Source: Joostella atrarenae (GTDB lineage Bacteria; Bacteroidota; Bacteroidia; Flavobacteriales; Flavobacteriaceae). From it: a stretch of 35,058 bases of DNA. Location: assembly GCF_021764745.1 (NCBI RefSeq), contig NZ_JAETXX010000017.1, positions 1 to 35,058 on the forward strand, in the 5' to 3' direction. The translations under genes were made by a program, and so were the position numbers. The notes beneath the pieces were generated by a model, which did no database searches, was not told the origin of the DNA, and saw only the letters and a program-made list of their open reading frames with translations. Below, piece after piece: positions 14,195 to 21,734 of the stretch. The stretch's first letter is position 1. Each line of letters begins with the position of its first letter.

Positions 14195-16608
14195 TGTTTC
14201 TTGTTTTTTATAGTGTTTTTGATATATTCCCGGATTGCAGTTTCCATATTTCCAGTCTTTTTCCAAATGTCCATTATGATCTCATTTTCAGAGCCATCAG
14301 TGAGATAGGCTGCAAATACCTCAGGAGGGACTTCTAGGCGGAATACATTGCTCTCCTTGCCAATTTTCAAAAAGAGTTCAGTGTACTTCCGCTCCCCAAT
14401 AAAGTTGTTACGCATAGAGCGAAGTTGGTTCAGATCATGCGCAGAGAGGTTAAGTCGCTTTTTTAAATCGGCATATCCCTTTTCATTTCGAAGACTATAA
14501 ATGATCTGGGTGTTTTCCAGAATGCTAGCCGAGGTACTATTCTCAGGGAGTTGGTTGATTGATTGCAGGATAATCCCAATAGCCCCGTTTTGTTTCCGAA
14601 TGGCCTGGTAATAGAATTCTACACTCTCTAGGACATTCTCAAACTTGAGCTGCTTGGCAAACTCATCAAAGAGAATAATCCCCTTTTCAGAGCGGTTCTG
14701 CCATATGGTACGTTGAATTGCGGACTTAATGAGTTTTAGCATCACCGATAGGATCTCTTTATTGTCTCGGACTTCATCCAATTCAAAAATGATAAGTCGT
14801 TTGTCTTCAATTTTGTAGGTTTGGTCCGCATTGGTTTCGAAAAGAAAACTGTACAATCCCTCTCCTACATACTCGGACATGATGTGTAAGAAATGTGCAA
14901 TGTCGAAATATCCCTCTTGCAGGTGTAAATGGTTAAGCAAGGTATCCTGCCTGTCCTCTACAAATCGGTAAAAGCCCTCCAATGAATACGATCCAGAAGT
15001 GTTTTGATAATAATATTTCAGTACCTTTTTCATGGCCACCTCCTGCCCTTTGGCAACCTGTAATCCAGAAACGCTGAGTTCCAAAAGAAAGGTAGACAGA
15101 TCCTCCAACTGCTCCGGTGGGACACCGCCACCGGGAGATTTATAAAAAGGGTTAATCCCTAAGTTTTTGCCTTGCTCATACCGCAGTATGGCATGATCAT
15201 CCGGGTAAAGTTTGGCAAACTTGGTATAGGAACCGCCTAGGTCTATTATGACCAGCCGTACCCCTTGTTCAAAATATTGCCTTAGAATATTATTAGCCAG
15301 AAAAGATTTGCCTTCACCCGTGGGGGCGAAAATGGCAAAGTTCCTTGCTTTAATGCGTTTTTTATTTTCGTCCCACACATCTTTTAAAACCGGTATATTA
15401 TGCTGTCTGTCGTTAAAGATGACGCCAGTATCGTCAGTCTTATAGTTGGTATTGTTTAGAAATAGACATAACGCATGTTTTAAATCGGTAACATATAAAT
15501 CCTCGTCCGAGAAATTAGCGCTATACCCAAAATAACTGTTCAGGACATAATGTTTTCGAGCTTCTCCTCTTGGAGCATAAGGAGTCATATCCAATTCCTT
15601 AAACTCGGCTTTTATTTTAGAGGCAATAGTATTTAGTTGTCCGGCTTCTTGGCACCAAAAGATCACATTGAGATGGCCACGGATAACCCGACTGCTCTCG
15701 TCATGGTTAATCTGCCGAAGTATGTCCTGTATCTTTTCCAACACTACCTTGTTCTGGGTTCCGAAATTGGAACTTTTCTTCAGCTCCTCTACCCGTTTCT
15801 CCAATAGTTTGCGCCACCGATGTTTGTCATCCAGATATAGTACTTGGTTCACCATATGGTTTTCGTTCAGATGAAGACCCAATCCATCTATAAACCCCTG
15901 ATGGAAAGTGAAATCATCGGAAGTAAATTTATCGTTGATCTTAGAGCTTTGAATACTTTCCCCGAAACACCCTTCGTTGTTTACCGCCAGTACATCAACA
16001 AAGTGATCCCCTATCTGTACACCGTCCTTGTCCAAAACCATATCGGTATGCATACCCTCTTGGTAACAATTAAAAAATTGGGTAGTGGCCTTCTCTATCT
16101 GTTCCGGGTTGAGCGGGGTAAGATGGAGTTTTTTACTGTTATTGATAAAGTTGACCGCATCCCTTACTGCTCCTTTAAATTCATCCAATGCCATATCCAT
16201 GGCAGGCACTATATTCTTCGGAAGTTTTTTGAAAGGATTGCTATAACCGCTTTTGTTAAAAACTTTGTTTTTAGGCCAACAGAAAAACAGATATGAGGTG
16301 TGAGCCATGTAATGTCTGCCTTTGAAGTAATTGTATGTGGACTTTTCTAAAAAAGTGGTGTTTGGCAAACTAGCTGTGGCATAAGCAGTCTTTTGATACA
16401 CGTCCTGTTTGTGTACTACTGTTCCCGCAGGCAATCCCTTTAAAGCCTGAAACCATGCTCCATGCAGATCATCGAAATCTTTTTCCGAAAGGGAATAGAT
16501 CTCAGGGAGGTTTATTTTATAACCCAACACTACATTCCCATTGGAGGCAAATACGCTATGGCTCCGAATCGTTGCTATCGGATGAAAATCGGTAAGGTTA
16601 ATTTTCAT
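14191..16608 (-). CDS. traG: Conjugative transposon protein TraG, VirB4-type ATPase
   Basis: The main channel ATPase of Bacteroidota conjugative elements, cytosolic and homologous to VirB4. The 805 residues carry Walker A APTGEGKS (428-435), then LVIIDLGGSYTKFAKLY (Walker B-like early segment), and the true Walker B GIILFDEFAKQ (about residue 645). These are followed by the QSINQL sensor region and an arginine-containing IYSLRNEKGYADLKKRL segment. Length is normal for the family. Its start overlaps traF by 11 bp and its stop overlaps traI by 4 bp. Confidence 0.95.
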   Translation of the reverse strand: MKINLTDFHPIATIRSHSVFASNGNVVLGYKINLPEIYSLSEKDFDDLHGAWFQALKGLPAGTVVHKQDVYQKTAYATASLPNTTFLEKSTYNYFKGRHYMAHTSYLFFCWPKNKVFNKSGYSNPFKKLPKNIVPAMDMALDEFKGAVRDAVNFINNSKKLHLTPLNPEQIEKATTQFFNCYQEGMHTDMVLDKDGVQIGDHFVDVLAVNNEGCFGESIQSSKINDKFTSDDFTFHQGFIDGLGLHLNENHMVNQVLYLDDKHRWRKLLEKRVEELKKSSNFGTQNKVVLEKIQDILRQINHDESSRVIRGHLNVIFWCQEAGQLNTIASKIKAEFKELDMTPYAPRGEARKHYVLNSYFGYSANFSDEDLYVTDLKHALCLFLNNTNYKTDDTGVIFNDRQHNIPVLKDVWDENKKRIKARNFAIFAPTGEGKSFLANNILRQYFEQGVRLVIIDLGGSYTKFAKLYPDDHAILRYEQGKNLGINPFYKSPGGGVPPEQLEDLSTFLLELSVSGLQVAKGQEVAMKKVLKYYYQNTSGSYSLEGFYRFVEDRQDTLLNHLHLQEGYFDIAHFLHIMSEYVGEGLYSFLFETNADQTYKIEDKRLIIFELDEVRDNKEILSVMLKLIKSAIQRTIWQNRSEKGIILFDEFAKQLKFENVLESVEFYYQAIRKQNGAIGIILQSINQLPENSTSASILENTQIIYSLRNEKGYADLKKRLNLSAHDLNQLRSMRNNFIGERKYTELFLKIGKESNVFRLEVPPEVFAAYLTDGSENEIIMDIWKKTGNMETAIREYIKNTIKNKKQ

Positions 16609-16879
16609 AATTCAAGTGACTATTTAGTTTGCCAGAGATCATATCCGGAAATACTTTCTTGAATCGTAAAAGCTCAGGAGCCTGAGTCAGCTTGATCAGG
16701 ATCATAAACAGAAAGAAATTGGACACCAACAGGAAAAAAATGATCCCTAGGTGAAAGGAGAAAATGATGACCAGTAAGGAAGTAATGACCGAAATCATCT
16801 GTATGGAAAAATATCCGATGGGCAAACCCATAATTATGGCTCGCCTGCGAATCGCTTTGTAAGGAGTGAACTTTTTCAT
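16598..16879 (-). CDS. traF: Conjugative transposon protein TraF (DUF4133)
   Basis: A 93-residue inner-membrane protein, VirB3-like. It begins MKKFTPYKAIRRRAIIMGLP, then has two membrane helices (about 20-42 and 43-62), and ends with a short cytosolic tail (RFKKVFPDMISGKLNSHLNY). It lies 10 bp after traE and overlaps traG. In related systems this small protein works with the VirB4 ATPase. Confidence 0.9.
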   Translation of the reverse strand: MKKFTPYKAIRRRAIIMGLPIGYFSIQMISVITSLLVIIFSFHLGIIFFLLVSNFFLFMILIKLTQAPELLRFKKVFPDMISGKLNSHLNYEN

Positions 16880-16889
16880 AGTGCTCTCG

Positions 16890-17174
16890 TTATACCGTTA
16901 GACTTATCAGATACGTGAAGATGCCTACAACAGCGCCAGCGATTAGGACAAAAATTAGTACGCGAGTAATCCCTTTTTTCAGGTCTGCATTTTCACCAAA
17001 AAAATGACCAGCGTTAAAAAGGAAGCCTACCAAAAAGATAATCCCCAAGATAAGTGGGAATACAGATCGTATCGTATCGGAAATGTTGTTGACGCTATCT
17101 TCTATACCGCCAATCTGAGCCAAAGCTGTAAAAGGCAGTAATACTACCGTAGAAAGGAATTGTAATTTTTTCAT
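16890..17174 (-). CDS. traE: Conjugative transposon protein TraE (DUF4134)
   Basis: A 94-residue pilin-like protein, comparable to VirB2. A signal peptide (MKKLQFLSTVVLLPFTALAQ) is followed by a short loop with DSVNNISDTIRSVFP and two membrane helices (about 40-57 and 71-91) separated by a polar FGENADLKKG loop. It is the first gene of the transfer operon. Its start codon lies inside the 3' arm of an inverted repeat at 17172-17203, which may control translation of the operon's head. Confidence 0.92.
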   Translation of the reverse strand: MKKLQFLSTVVLLPFTALAQIGGIEDSVNNISDTIRSVFPLILGIIFLVGFLFNAGHFFGENADLKKGITRVLIFVLIAGAVVGIFTYLISLTV

Positions 17175-17203
17175 CAGAAATCAGTTTTAAAAAGTTTCTG
17201 ATG
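17172..17203 (-). promoter_or_regulatory. Inverted repeat covering the traE start codon
   Basis: In the traE transcript CATCAGAAA (17203-17195) can pair with TTTCTGATG (17180-17172) around a 14-nt loop, with the initiating ATG inside the 3' arm. The 9-bp match is perfect. It could be a translational switch or a protein-binding site. Confidence 0.5.
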
Positions 17204-17249
17204 TAAAATTCACAGAGAAATGACTTAAAGACTCTCATATCTCTATTTT

Positions 17250-17269
17250 TTAACGGTTGGAACCGTTAA
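17250..17269. promoter_or_regulatory. Palindromic operator candidate between traE and the amidase gene
   Basis: TTAACGGTTGGAACCGTTAA consists of two perfect 9-bp arms around GG. It is GC-richer than its surroundings and sits in the 158-bp divergent promoter region of the transfer operon and the amidase gene. A TTTTT run after it on the + strand also allows a weak terminator. Confidence 0.55.
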
Positions 17270-17332
17270 TTTTTGAATGATTTTCAGTCTTATACTGATT
17301 TTATTGCATTTTAAACAATCAATTTTTTCAAA

Positions 17333-17968
17333 ATGAATCGAATATTAATCCTATTTCATTTAGCCGCTTTATGCTTTTTTCTAAAGGGCTACGGACAGGA
17401 ATTGCCTCAACGAAAAATGATTGTTGTTATAGATCCTGGACATGGAGGAAAAGATCCCGGTGCGATCGGTATCAATGGTATCCAAGAAAAGGATATCACC
17501 CTACTTATGGCTAAACGGCTTGTAAAATATTACCAGAAAACCGGAGATAACAAATTAGAAATTTACCTAACCCGCTACTCCGATTCTTTAATTTCATTAA
17601 AGGATAGGGCTCGGCTGGCCATAGCCTTGAAAGCTGATTTATTTTTATCCATTCATTGTAATTGGGCTAATACTACCAATGCAAACGGGGTCGAAGCCTT
17701 TGTTCCTTACCCAAGAAATGGAAGCTATGCAAATGTCCGAACATCCATCTCCCTAGCACTTGATTTGATTTTGCGTTTATCAAAAGAATATGAACTGAAA
17801 AGCCGTGGGGTAAAATTTGCAAACTTTCAGGTACTTCAGGAAGCTATTGTACAATGTCCGTCTGTGCTTTTGGAAGTCGGATTTCTCACCAATCCAAAAG
17901 ATGTTAATGATTTTTTTAATCCTGCTTATATAACTACACTTATAAACATTCTAAAACAACAATCATGA
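17333..17968 (+). CDS. N-acetylmuramoyl-L-alanine amidase (Amidase_3)
   Basis: Zinc amidase that cleaves the bond between MurNAc and the stem peptide of peptidoglycan in the periplasm. The 211 residues have a signal peptide (to about G21), then VIDPGHGGKDPGAIG (H37 zinc ligand), E52, LSIHCNW (H108) and LLEVGFLTN (catalytic E181). All three zinc ligands and the glutamate are present, so it should be active. Lying beside the transfer operon, it is well placed to open the wall for the conjugation channel. Its stop overlaps a short downstream ORF by 4 bp. Confidence 0.93.
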   Translation: MNRILILFHLAALCFFLKGYGQELPQRKMIVVIDPGHGGKDPGAIGINGIQEKDITLLMAKRLVKYYQKTGDNKLEIYLTRYSDSLISLKDRARLAIALKADLFLSIHCNWANTTNANGVEAFVPYPRNGSYANVRTSISLALDLILRLSKEYELKSRGVKFANFQVLQEAIVQCPSVLLEVGFLTNPKDVNDFFNPAYITTLINILKQQS

Positions 17969-18069
17969 AGCAACTCTATTTAAAAATATGGCATATACTG
18001 TTTCAGCTTATTACTGCTGTTATTTCAGAAATAAGAAAATTACTTATAATTAAAAAGAGAGGACAATAG
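17965..18069 (+). CDS. 34-residue peptide coupled to the amidase gene
   Basis: A short frame begins at the ATGA overlap with the amidase stop and encodes 34 residues. An N-terminal helix with hydrophobic and aromatic residues (YLKIWHILFQLITAVISEI) is followed by a basic tail (RKLLIIKKRGQ). It would make one amphipathic or membrane helix. The overlap supports translation; no family is recognised. It ends 3 bp from the converging gene at 18073. Confidence 0.5.
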   Translation: MKQLYLKIWHILFQLITAVISEIRKLLIIKKRGQ

Positions 18070-18072
18070 CTG

Positions 18073-18591
18073 TTATTTTATATAAAATATTGCAAACTCC
18101 AAAGCTGAAAGAATCATGGCCAAAACCAAAAACACCTTTCCCGCATGTATATAATTACTTCTTTGCTGATTAATTTTATAGTTATAATCTTTTATTTCTA
18201 TAATCTTCGTAATCATTTCTTCATTAAAAGAAAGCTTTTTGGGCATGATAGAATTACTGGTTATAAATCCATGAGTTTTTTTCTGTTCCAACTTTCTTAA
18301 ATCCCCAATGTTCTCTAATTCTTGATAATCGAATCCATTAGGAAAATTATTATTTGATTTTATAAAAGAATATATACTTAAAATATAGAGATAAACAAGT
18401 ATTATCATAATGCTCTGCTCTGCTCTAAAGTTTCTAATAAAGTTATGCATTTCAAGTGAATCAATATAAAATGAACTAACACCTATCATCAAAGCTAAAA
18501 TTTTTACCGGCATATTTATTTCACTATCTAATTCTTTTTTTTTCTCAATTTCTCTATCGTAAAAACTTTTATAAATTGCATAACTATCCAT
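18073..18591 (-). CDS. Three-helix membrane protein of unknown function
   Basis: A 172-residue protein that begins with a charged helix (SFYDREIEKKKELDSEINMP) leading into a first membrane helix (about 28-45). A second helix (about 60-78) and a last one at the C-terminus (about 150-170) are separated by a cytosolic region with MPKKLSFNEEMITKIIEIKDY. The layout, a charged coiled helix before two membrane helices plus a distal helix, resembles small membrane proteins seen in accessory and defence regions, but I do not recognise a named family. It follows the EEP-family gene on the same strand with a 123-bp gap. Confidence 0.65.
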   Translation of the reverse strand: MDSYAIYKSFYDREIEKKKELDSEINMPVKILALMIGVSSFYIDSLEMHNFIRNFRAEQSIMIILVYLYILSIYSFIKSNNNFPNGFDYQELENIGDLRKLEQKKTHGFITSNSIMPKKLSFNEEMITKIIEIKDYNYKINQQRSNYIHAGKVFLVLAMILSALEFAIFYIK

Positions 18592-18714
18592 TTTAATTTG
18601 CTTTATTAAATATATTACATCCTAAAAATAGCTGTTTTTGTTATGGATAGTCTTCGACATATCCATTTTTATCATAGAATTTATTCACATAAAATGTTTA
18701 TAAGTCCACTATAT

Positions 18715-19833
18715 CTAAAGTTCTATCCATATCAAAGGATGATTACTAGCAGCATCTGTGTCAGCTTTGATCGAATTATATACCTTCCATTGTGATCGGT
18801 TTTTTGGCCACATTCCTTTTCTGTTTAACCCGCACGCCTTTACCCTATTAAATAGTGCAGGAGAAAGTGTCAGATAATCTTCCTGTTTGATATTAATTCC
18901 CTTTGCATATGCTCCAAGACGATAATAACTTCTATCCCTGCCCTTGTCCAGTTCTACCTTGAAATCGGGATGTTTTGAAATATCTCTGGCGTCAGTTTGC
19001 CTAAAAATTGGAGCTAAAATAGTTGCATAAGACGGCACATAAAAAGTACCGACTATAGCAATATACTTCTTACCCTTTTCTTGTAATGCTTTATAAACAT
19101 TAGCAATACATGCTACTTGCTGCTTTCTCCTTTTTTCTTCCCAGTTTTTATCTCCTTTTGGAAATTGCAACTGTGCCATAAGTACGTAAAGCTCCTCCCC
19201 TGTAGGAAGTCGGATTTGGTATTGTTGAAAATCTTGATCAAACATCACGAGACCATCAGTTTTATAATTATAGCTCCTAACCGCTTCGATGGAATAATAC
19301 TTTTTTGATAGGACACCCATCTCCCTACCACGATAGTCATTGCCTGCCAATAACGAGCAATGATGGTATATGTGCTTTTCAGTACCTGAAAGGTATTGAT
19401 CATTAAATTCCATAAGAGCAGTTCGGTCTTCTAACTCCTGAAGCAACAGGATATCCGGATTACAATCGGTAATTACCCTAGCTTTATTGGTTATGGAGGT
19501 TTTTGAAACGGGACGAGTTCCCATTTTTATCCACCCATTCCAATCAGTTAAAGTATTAGCCTTGTAGTCTAAAGTATTTCCTCGCTTACGAATATACAAT
19601 GTTCCCTTGCGTTTACGTAGAATCACATAGGGTTCACTGGCCACTTTTTGGAACCCTATTAAAAATGATAATTCCCGTAGCCGATCATAATCAGTATCCA
19701 TGTGATTGTCTTTCCTTAAAAGGGCTTCAAACTCTTCCATCCATAATTTTAATGAACGATTTAAAGAATCTACTATCAAAGAGGTATCTCGCTGATAAAG
19801 GTTTTCTATATTGAAGAAAGCTATTTTCATCAT
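18715..19833 (-). CDS. EEP-family (endonuclease/exonuclease/phosphatase) protein with altered active site
   Basis: A 372-residue protein with the overall EEP layout: AFFNIENL (N8), NPDILLLQELED (E133), GREMGVLSKKY, a penultimate-strand block and a C-terminal SNHPLIWIEL. Key catalytic positions differ from the family. The usual GDFN is GTFY (T263, Y265), the usual SDH is SNH (N364, H365), and the strand that usually carries a histidine reads MAQLQF (Q221). N8 and E133 remain. A functional nuclease or phosphatase would need the missing aspartates, so this is probably a pseudoenzyme or a DNA-binding derivative. The reading frame is intact. It sits after the DnaC-like gene in the replication and excision block. 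Confidence 0.78.
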   Translation of the reverse strand: MMKIAFFNIENLYQRDTSLIVDSLNRSLKLWMEEFEALLRKDNHMDTDYDRLRELSFLIGFQKVASEPYVILRKRKGTLYIRKRGNTLDYKANTLTDWNGWIKMGTRPVSKTSITNKARVITDCNPDILLLQELEDRTALMEFNDQYLSGTEKHIYHHCSLLAGNDYRGREMGVLSKKYYSIEAVRSYNYKTDGLVMFDQDFQQYQIRLPTGEELYVLMAQLQFPKGDKNWEEKRRKQQVACIANVYKALQEKGKKYIAIVGTFYVPSYATILAPIFRQTDARDISKHPDFKVELDKGRDRSYYRLGAYAKGINIKQEDYLTLSPALFNRVKACGLNRKGMWPKNRSQWKVYNSIKADTDAASNHPLIWIEL

Positions 19834-19855
19834 ATTTTATTTAGTTGATTAATTT

Positions 19856-20527
19856 TTACTTGGGCATAGCCTGCCTCCTTTTATCTTTAGTTTTTGCAGA
19901 AAAAGCTACCAGATTAAACATCTCACGCATACGACTACGAACCCGATTCCCATAGCGATCCTCCAGTTCGTCAGCATTTAAATTGGTAGTTATATGGGTT
20001 TTGATTTTGTTACTTTTGAACAGTTCATAGCGACTGAGTAAGATCTCTCCCATTACATTGCAATCCTTCCCGAAATGTCTGCCAGTAGGTTCCACCCCTA
20101 AATCATCGAAACTGTAATATCCACTATTACCATAACTTTCAATGGTCGTATATCCCAGATGGTTAAATCCGAATACAATATTCCTACAGGGGATGATCTC
20201 ATAAGGGCGCTGGTATGGCACAATACATCGCAATAGTTTCATCAAGCTGGTTTTTCCGCAGCCCACAGGACCAGAAAGTAGTAAGCCCTTGTCAGGATCG
20301 AGTCCGTATTTACTGCAATAGACCTGCTCACCAACCATATAATTGCAAAGCTTAAAGAGCATCTCTCGGTCTTCACTATACAACCGAAAATCTTTACCAA
20401 AAAGCAGTTTTCCCTTGGCCTCTAAATAGATCCATATCTTGGGAAAACTATAAACCATCTCCTGCCCATTCCAATCCCCAAGAGAGAATTCCACACTGCC
20501 TTCAACTATTTTAGAGGGGTTGCGCAT
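19856..20527 (-). CDS. DnaC/IstB-like replication ATPase
   Basis: AAA+ ATPase resembling helicase loaders. In 223 residues there are Walker A GPVGCGKT (86-93), Walker B YYSFDDLG (D141, D142), sensor-1 ITTNLN (about 180-185) and an RVRSRMREMF segment containing the likely arginine finger. It overlaps the upstream replication-type gene by 17 bp. Pairs of this type are found on Bacteroidota conjugative elements, and probably allow limited replication of the excised circle. No host DnaB partner is encoded here. Confidence 0.83.
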   Translation of the reverse strand: MRNPSKIVEGSVEFSLGDWNGQEMVYSFPKIWIYLEAKGKLLFGKDFRLYSEDREMLFKLCNYMVGEQVYCSKYGLDPDKGLLLSGPVGCGKTSLMKLLRCIVPYQRPYEIIPCRNIVFGFNHLGYTTIESYGNSGYYSFDDLGVEPTGRHFGKDCNVMGEILLSRYELFKSNKIKTHITTNLNADELEDRYGNRVRSRMREMFNLVAFSAKTKDKRRQAMPK

Positions 20528-21197
20528 AGTCTTTACTCTTTTTAGTTTTTAAATAATCCGGATGGTTCTCCTGTTGATTCTTTTTTATTTCATCGGCTTT
20601 TAACATCCATTTCTCCGCCGCAGCCTTCCAATTGACAATAGTTGTTCCGTTACCAGTTTTCCATCCTGTAGATCGGTAATGATTAAAAAACTTTTGTCCT
20701 TCGCCCAAAGCCCCGTGATGCTTTTCAAAGTATGATAGGATCTCTTGTTCAAATGTGGGACTGGCAATTTTCTCTTGGGTGTTTGATTGTTTCTTTGTTT
20801 TATTATAGATGCCATCTATGGGATGCTCCTGTCCCATTATAGAACTCCCCAATCCTATAGGATGACTAGCTCTGGGAGTGTGTTGTCCCAGCTGTGGGAC
20901 ACTGCCGCTTGAAAAGTCCCATAAAGATACCTGGCTTCCTAGGTGTGAGTTTTTGGAAGGTACATATCGCAGGTAGTTCCAACTGTGAAGGTCTCTGATA
21001 CAACGATGATATGTGGATTTGGAACCAATAGCCGATAACTTCATGACCTCCCCGCGACGAATATGAAAAGAGGGCGCAAAATGTCTTAAGTTCCAATAGT
21101 GGAACAAAGCCATATACAAACTTATGTGACTGGTATGCAAACGTTCATCCCTATAAAACTTTTCAAAAACTGTATTTAGATGCTGTATATAATTCAT
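20511..21197 (-). CDS. Replication-initiation-type protein with winged-helix N-terminus
   Basis: A 228-residue protein. The N-terminal 85 residues look like a winged helix (HISLYMALFHYWN, MKLSAIGSKSTYHRCIRDLHSWNYLRYVP). A low-complexity linker and a DnaD-like C-terminal block follow (EILSYFEKHHGALGEGQKFFNHYRSTGWKTG, then NWKAAAEKWM). The helix-plus-W-K-A-A-WM pattern is typical of helicase-loading replication proteins. It overlaps the DnaC-like gene by 17 bp and the HTH gene by 4 bp, so the three genes form an operon. Confidence 0.72.
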   Translation of the reverse strand: MNYIQHLNTVFEKFYRDERLHTSHISLYMALFHYWNLRHFAPSFHIRRGEVMKLSAIGSKSTYHRCIRDLHSWNYLRYVPSKNSHLGSQVSLWDFSSGSVPQLGQHTPRASHPIGLGSSIMGQEHPIDGIYNKTKKQSNTQEKIASPTFEQEILSYFEKHHGALGEGQKFFNHYRSTGWKTGNGTTIVNWKAAAEKWMLKADEIKKNQQENHPDYLKTKKSKDYAQPL

Positions 21198-21469
21198 AAC
21201 TGAACATCAATACGGTTAGCATCCATCAGTTTTTGTATATCCTCCATGTCGTAATAGAGCATTCCTCTTATTTTACTATAAGGTAAGGTTCCGGTAACCC
21301 TAAGAGATTGAAGTGTTCCGGGACTGATTTGTAAAAGCTCCAATACCTCTGTCGAGCGAAGCCATTTTTTGGATTCGTGGGTTCCAGATTTTAATAATTG
21401 ACGGATTTCCTCTAATAATTCTTCCTTGAAATCCCTAAGGTCATCTGTTGTAATAATATTTGCTGGCAT
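21194..21469 (-). CDS. Excisionase-type helix-turn-helix protein
   Basis: A 91-residue DNA-binding protein of the MerR-like or excisionase type found in Bacteroidota elements (Xis2c-like). An N-terminal helix (FKEELLEEIRQLL) precedes the HTH signature WLRSTEVLELLQISPGTLQSLR and the wing (GTLPYSKIRGMLYYDMEDIQKLM). The ATG at 21469 was chosen over an in-frame GTG at 21496. By analogy with CTnDOT it may drive excision and help activate the transfer operon. It is the first gene after rteC, with two palindromes upstream. Confidence 0.8.
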   Translation of the reverse strand: MPANIITTDDLRDFKEELLEEIRQLLKSGTHESKKWLRSTEVLELLQISPGTLQSLRVTGTLPYSKIRGMLYYDMEDIQKLMDANRIDVQL

Positions 21470-21588
21470 AATGAATTGTTTTAAAAAAGAAGCCACCCTA
21501 TTGCTGTCACCTAACCTGATGGCTCCTTTGTAAATTTGACTTTCGGGTACAAAATTCTAACGCATGTCTGGATTTTTTTCACAAGGCG

Positions 21589-21608
21589 TACCCAACTTGG
21601 GTGTTTTT
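21589..21608. promoter_or_regulatory. Palindrome A between rteC and the HTH gene
   Basis: ACCCAACTTGGGT (21590-21602) sits within TACCCAACTTGGGTGTTTTT. It matches the second copy at 21715-21734 in 19 of 20 positions; only the central base of the palindrome differs. It lies about 120 bp upstream of the HTH start. Confidence 0.65.
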
Positions 21609-21714
21609 TTTCAAATATTTTTTTGATATAAAATGCTGGGATTTGACGTTTTCACTTTTCTTTAAGACTCCAATTAACATTAAATTATAGGAGCTATCCT
21701 TCTAGTTGTCATTT

Positions 21715-21734
21715 TACCCAAGTTGGGTGTTTTT
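21715..21734. promoter_or_regulatory. Palindrome B at the 3' end of rteC
   Basis: ACCCAAGTTGGGT (21716-21728) is followed by GTTTTT and touches the rteC stop. It is spaced 126 bp from palindrome A, close to 12 helical turns, so both copies would face the same side of the DNA. Confidence 0.65.

Noticed and set aside
15844-16296. Long open frame on the + strand inside traG
   Set aside because: It lies wholly antisense to a well-conserved VirB4 ATPase gene and has no recognisable motif.
20600-20815. Alternative minus-strand frame within the replication-type gene
   Set aside because: Overlaps the in-operon frame, which has winged-helix and DnaD-like features; the alternative has none.
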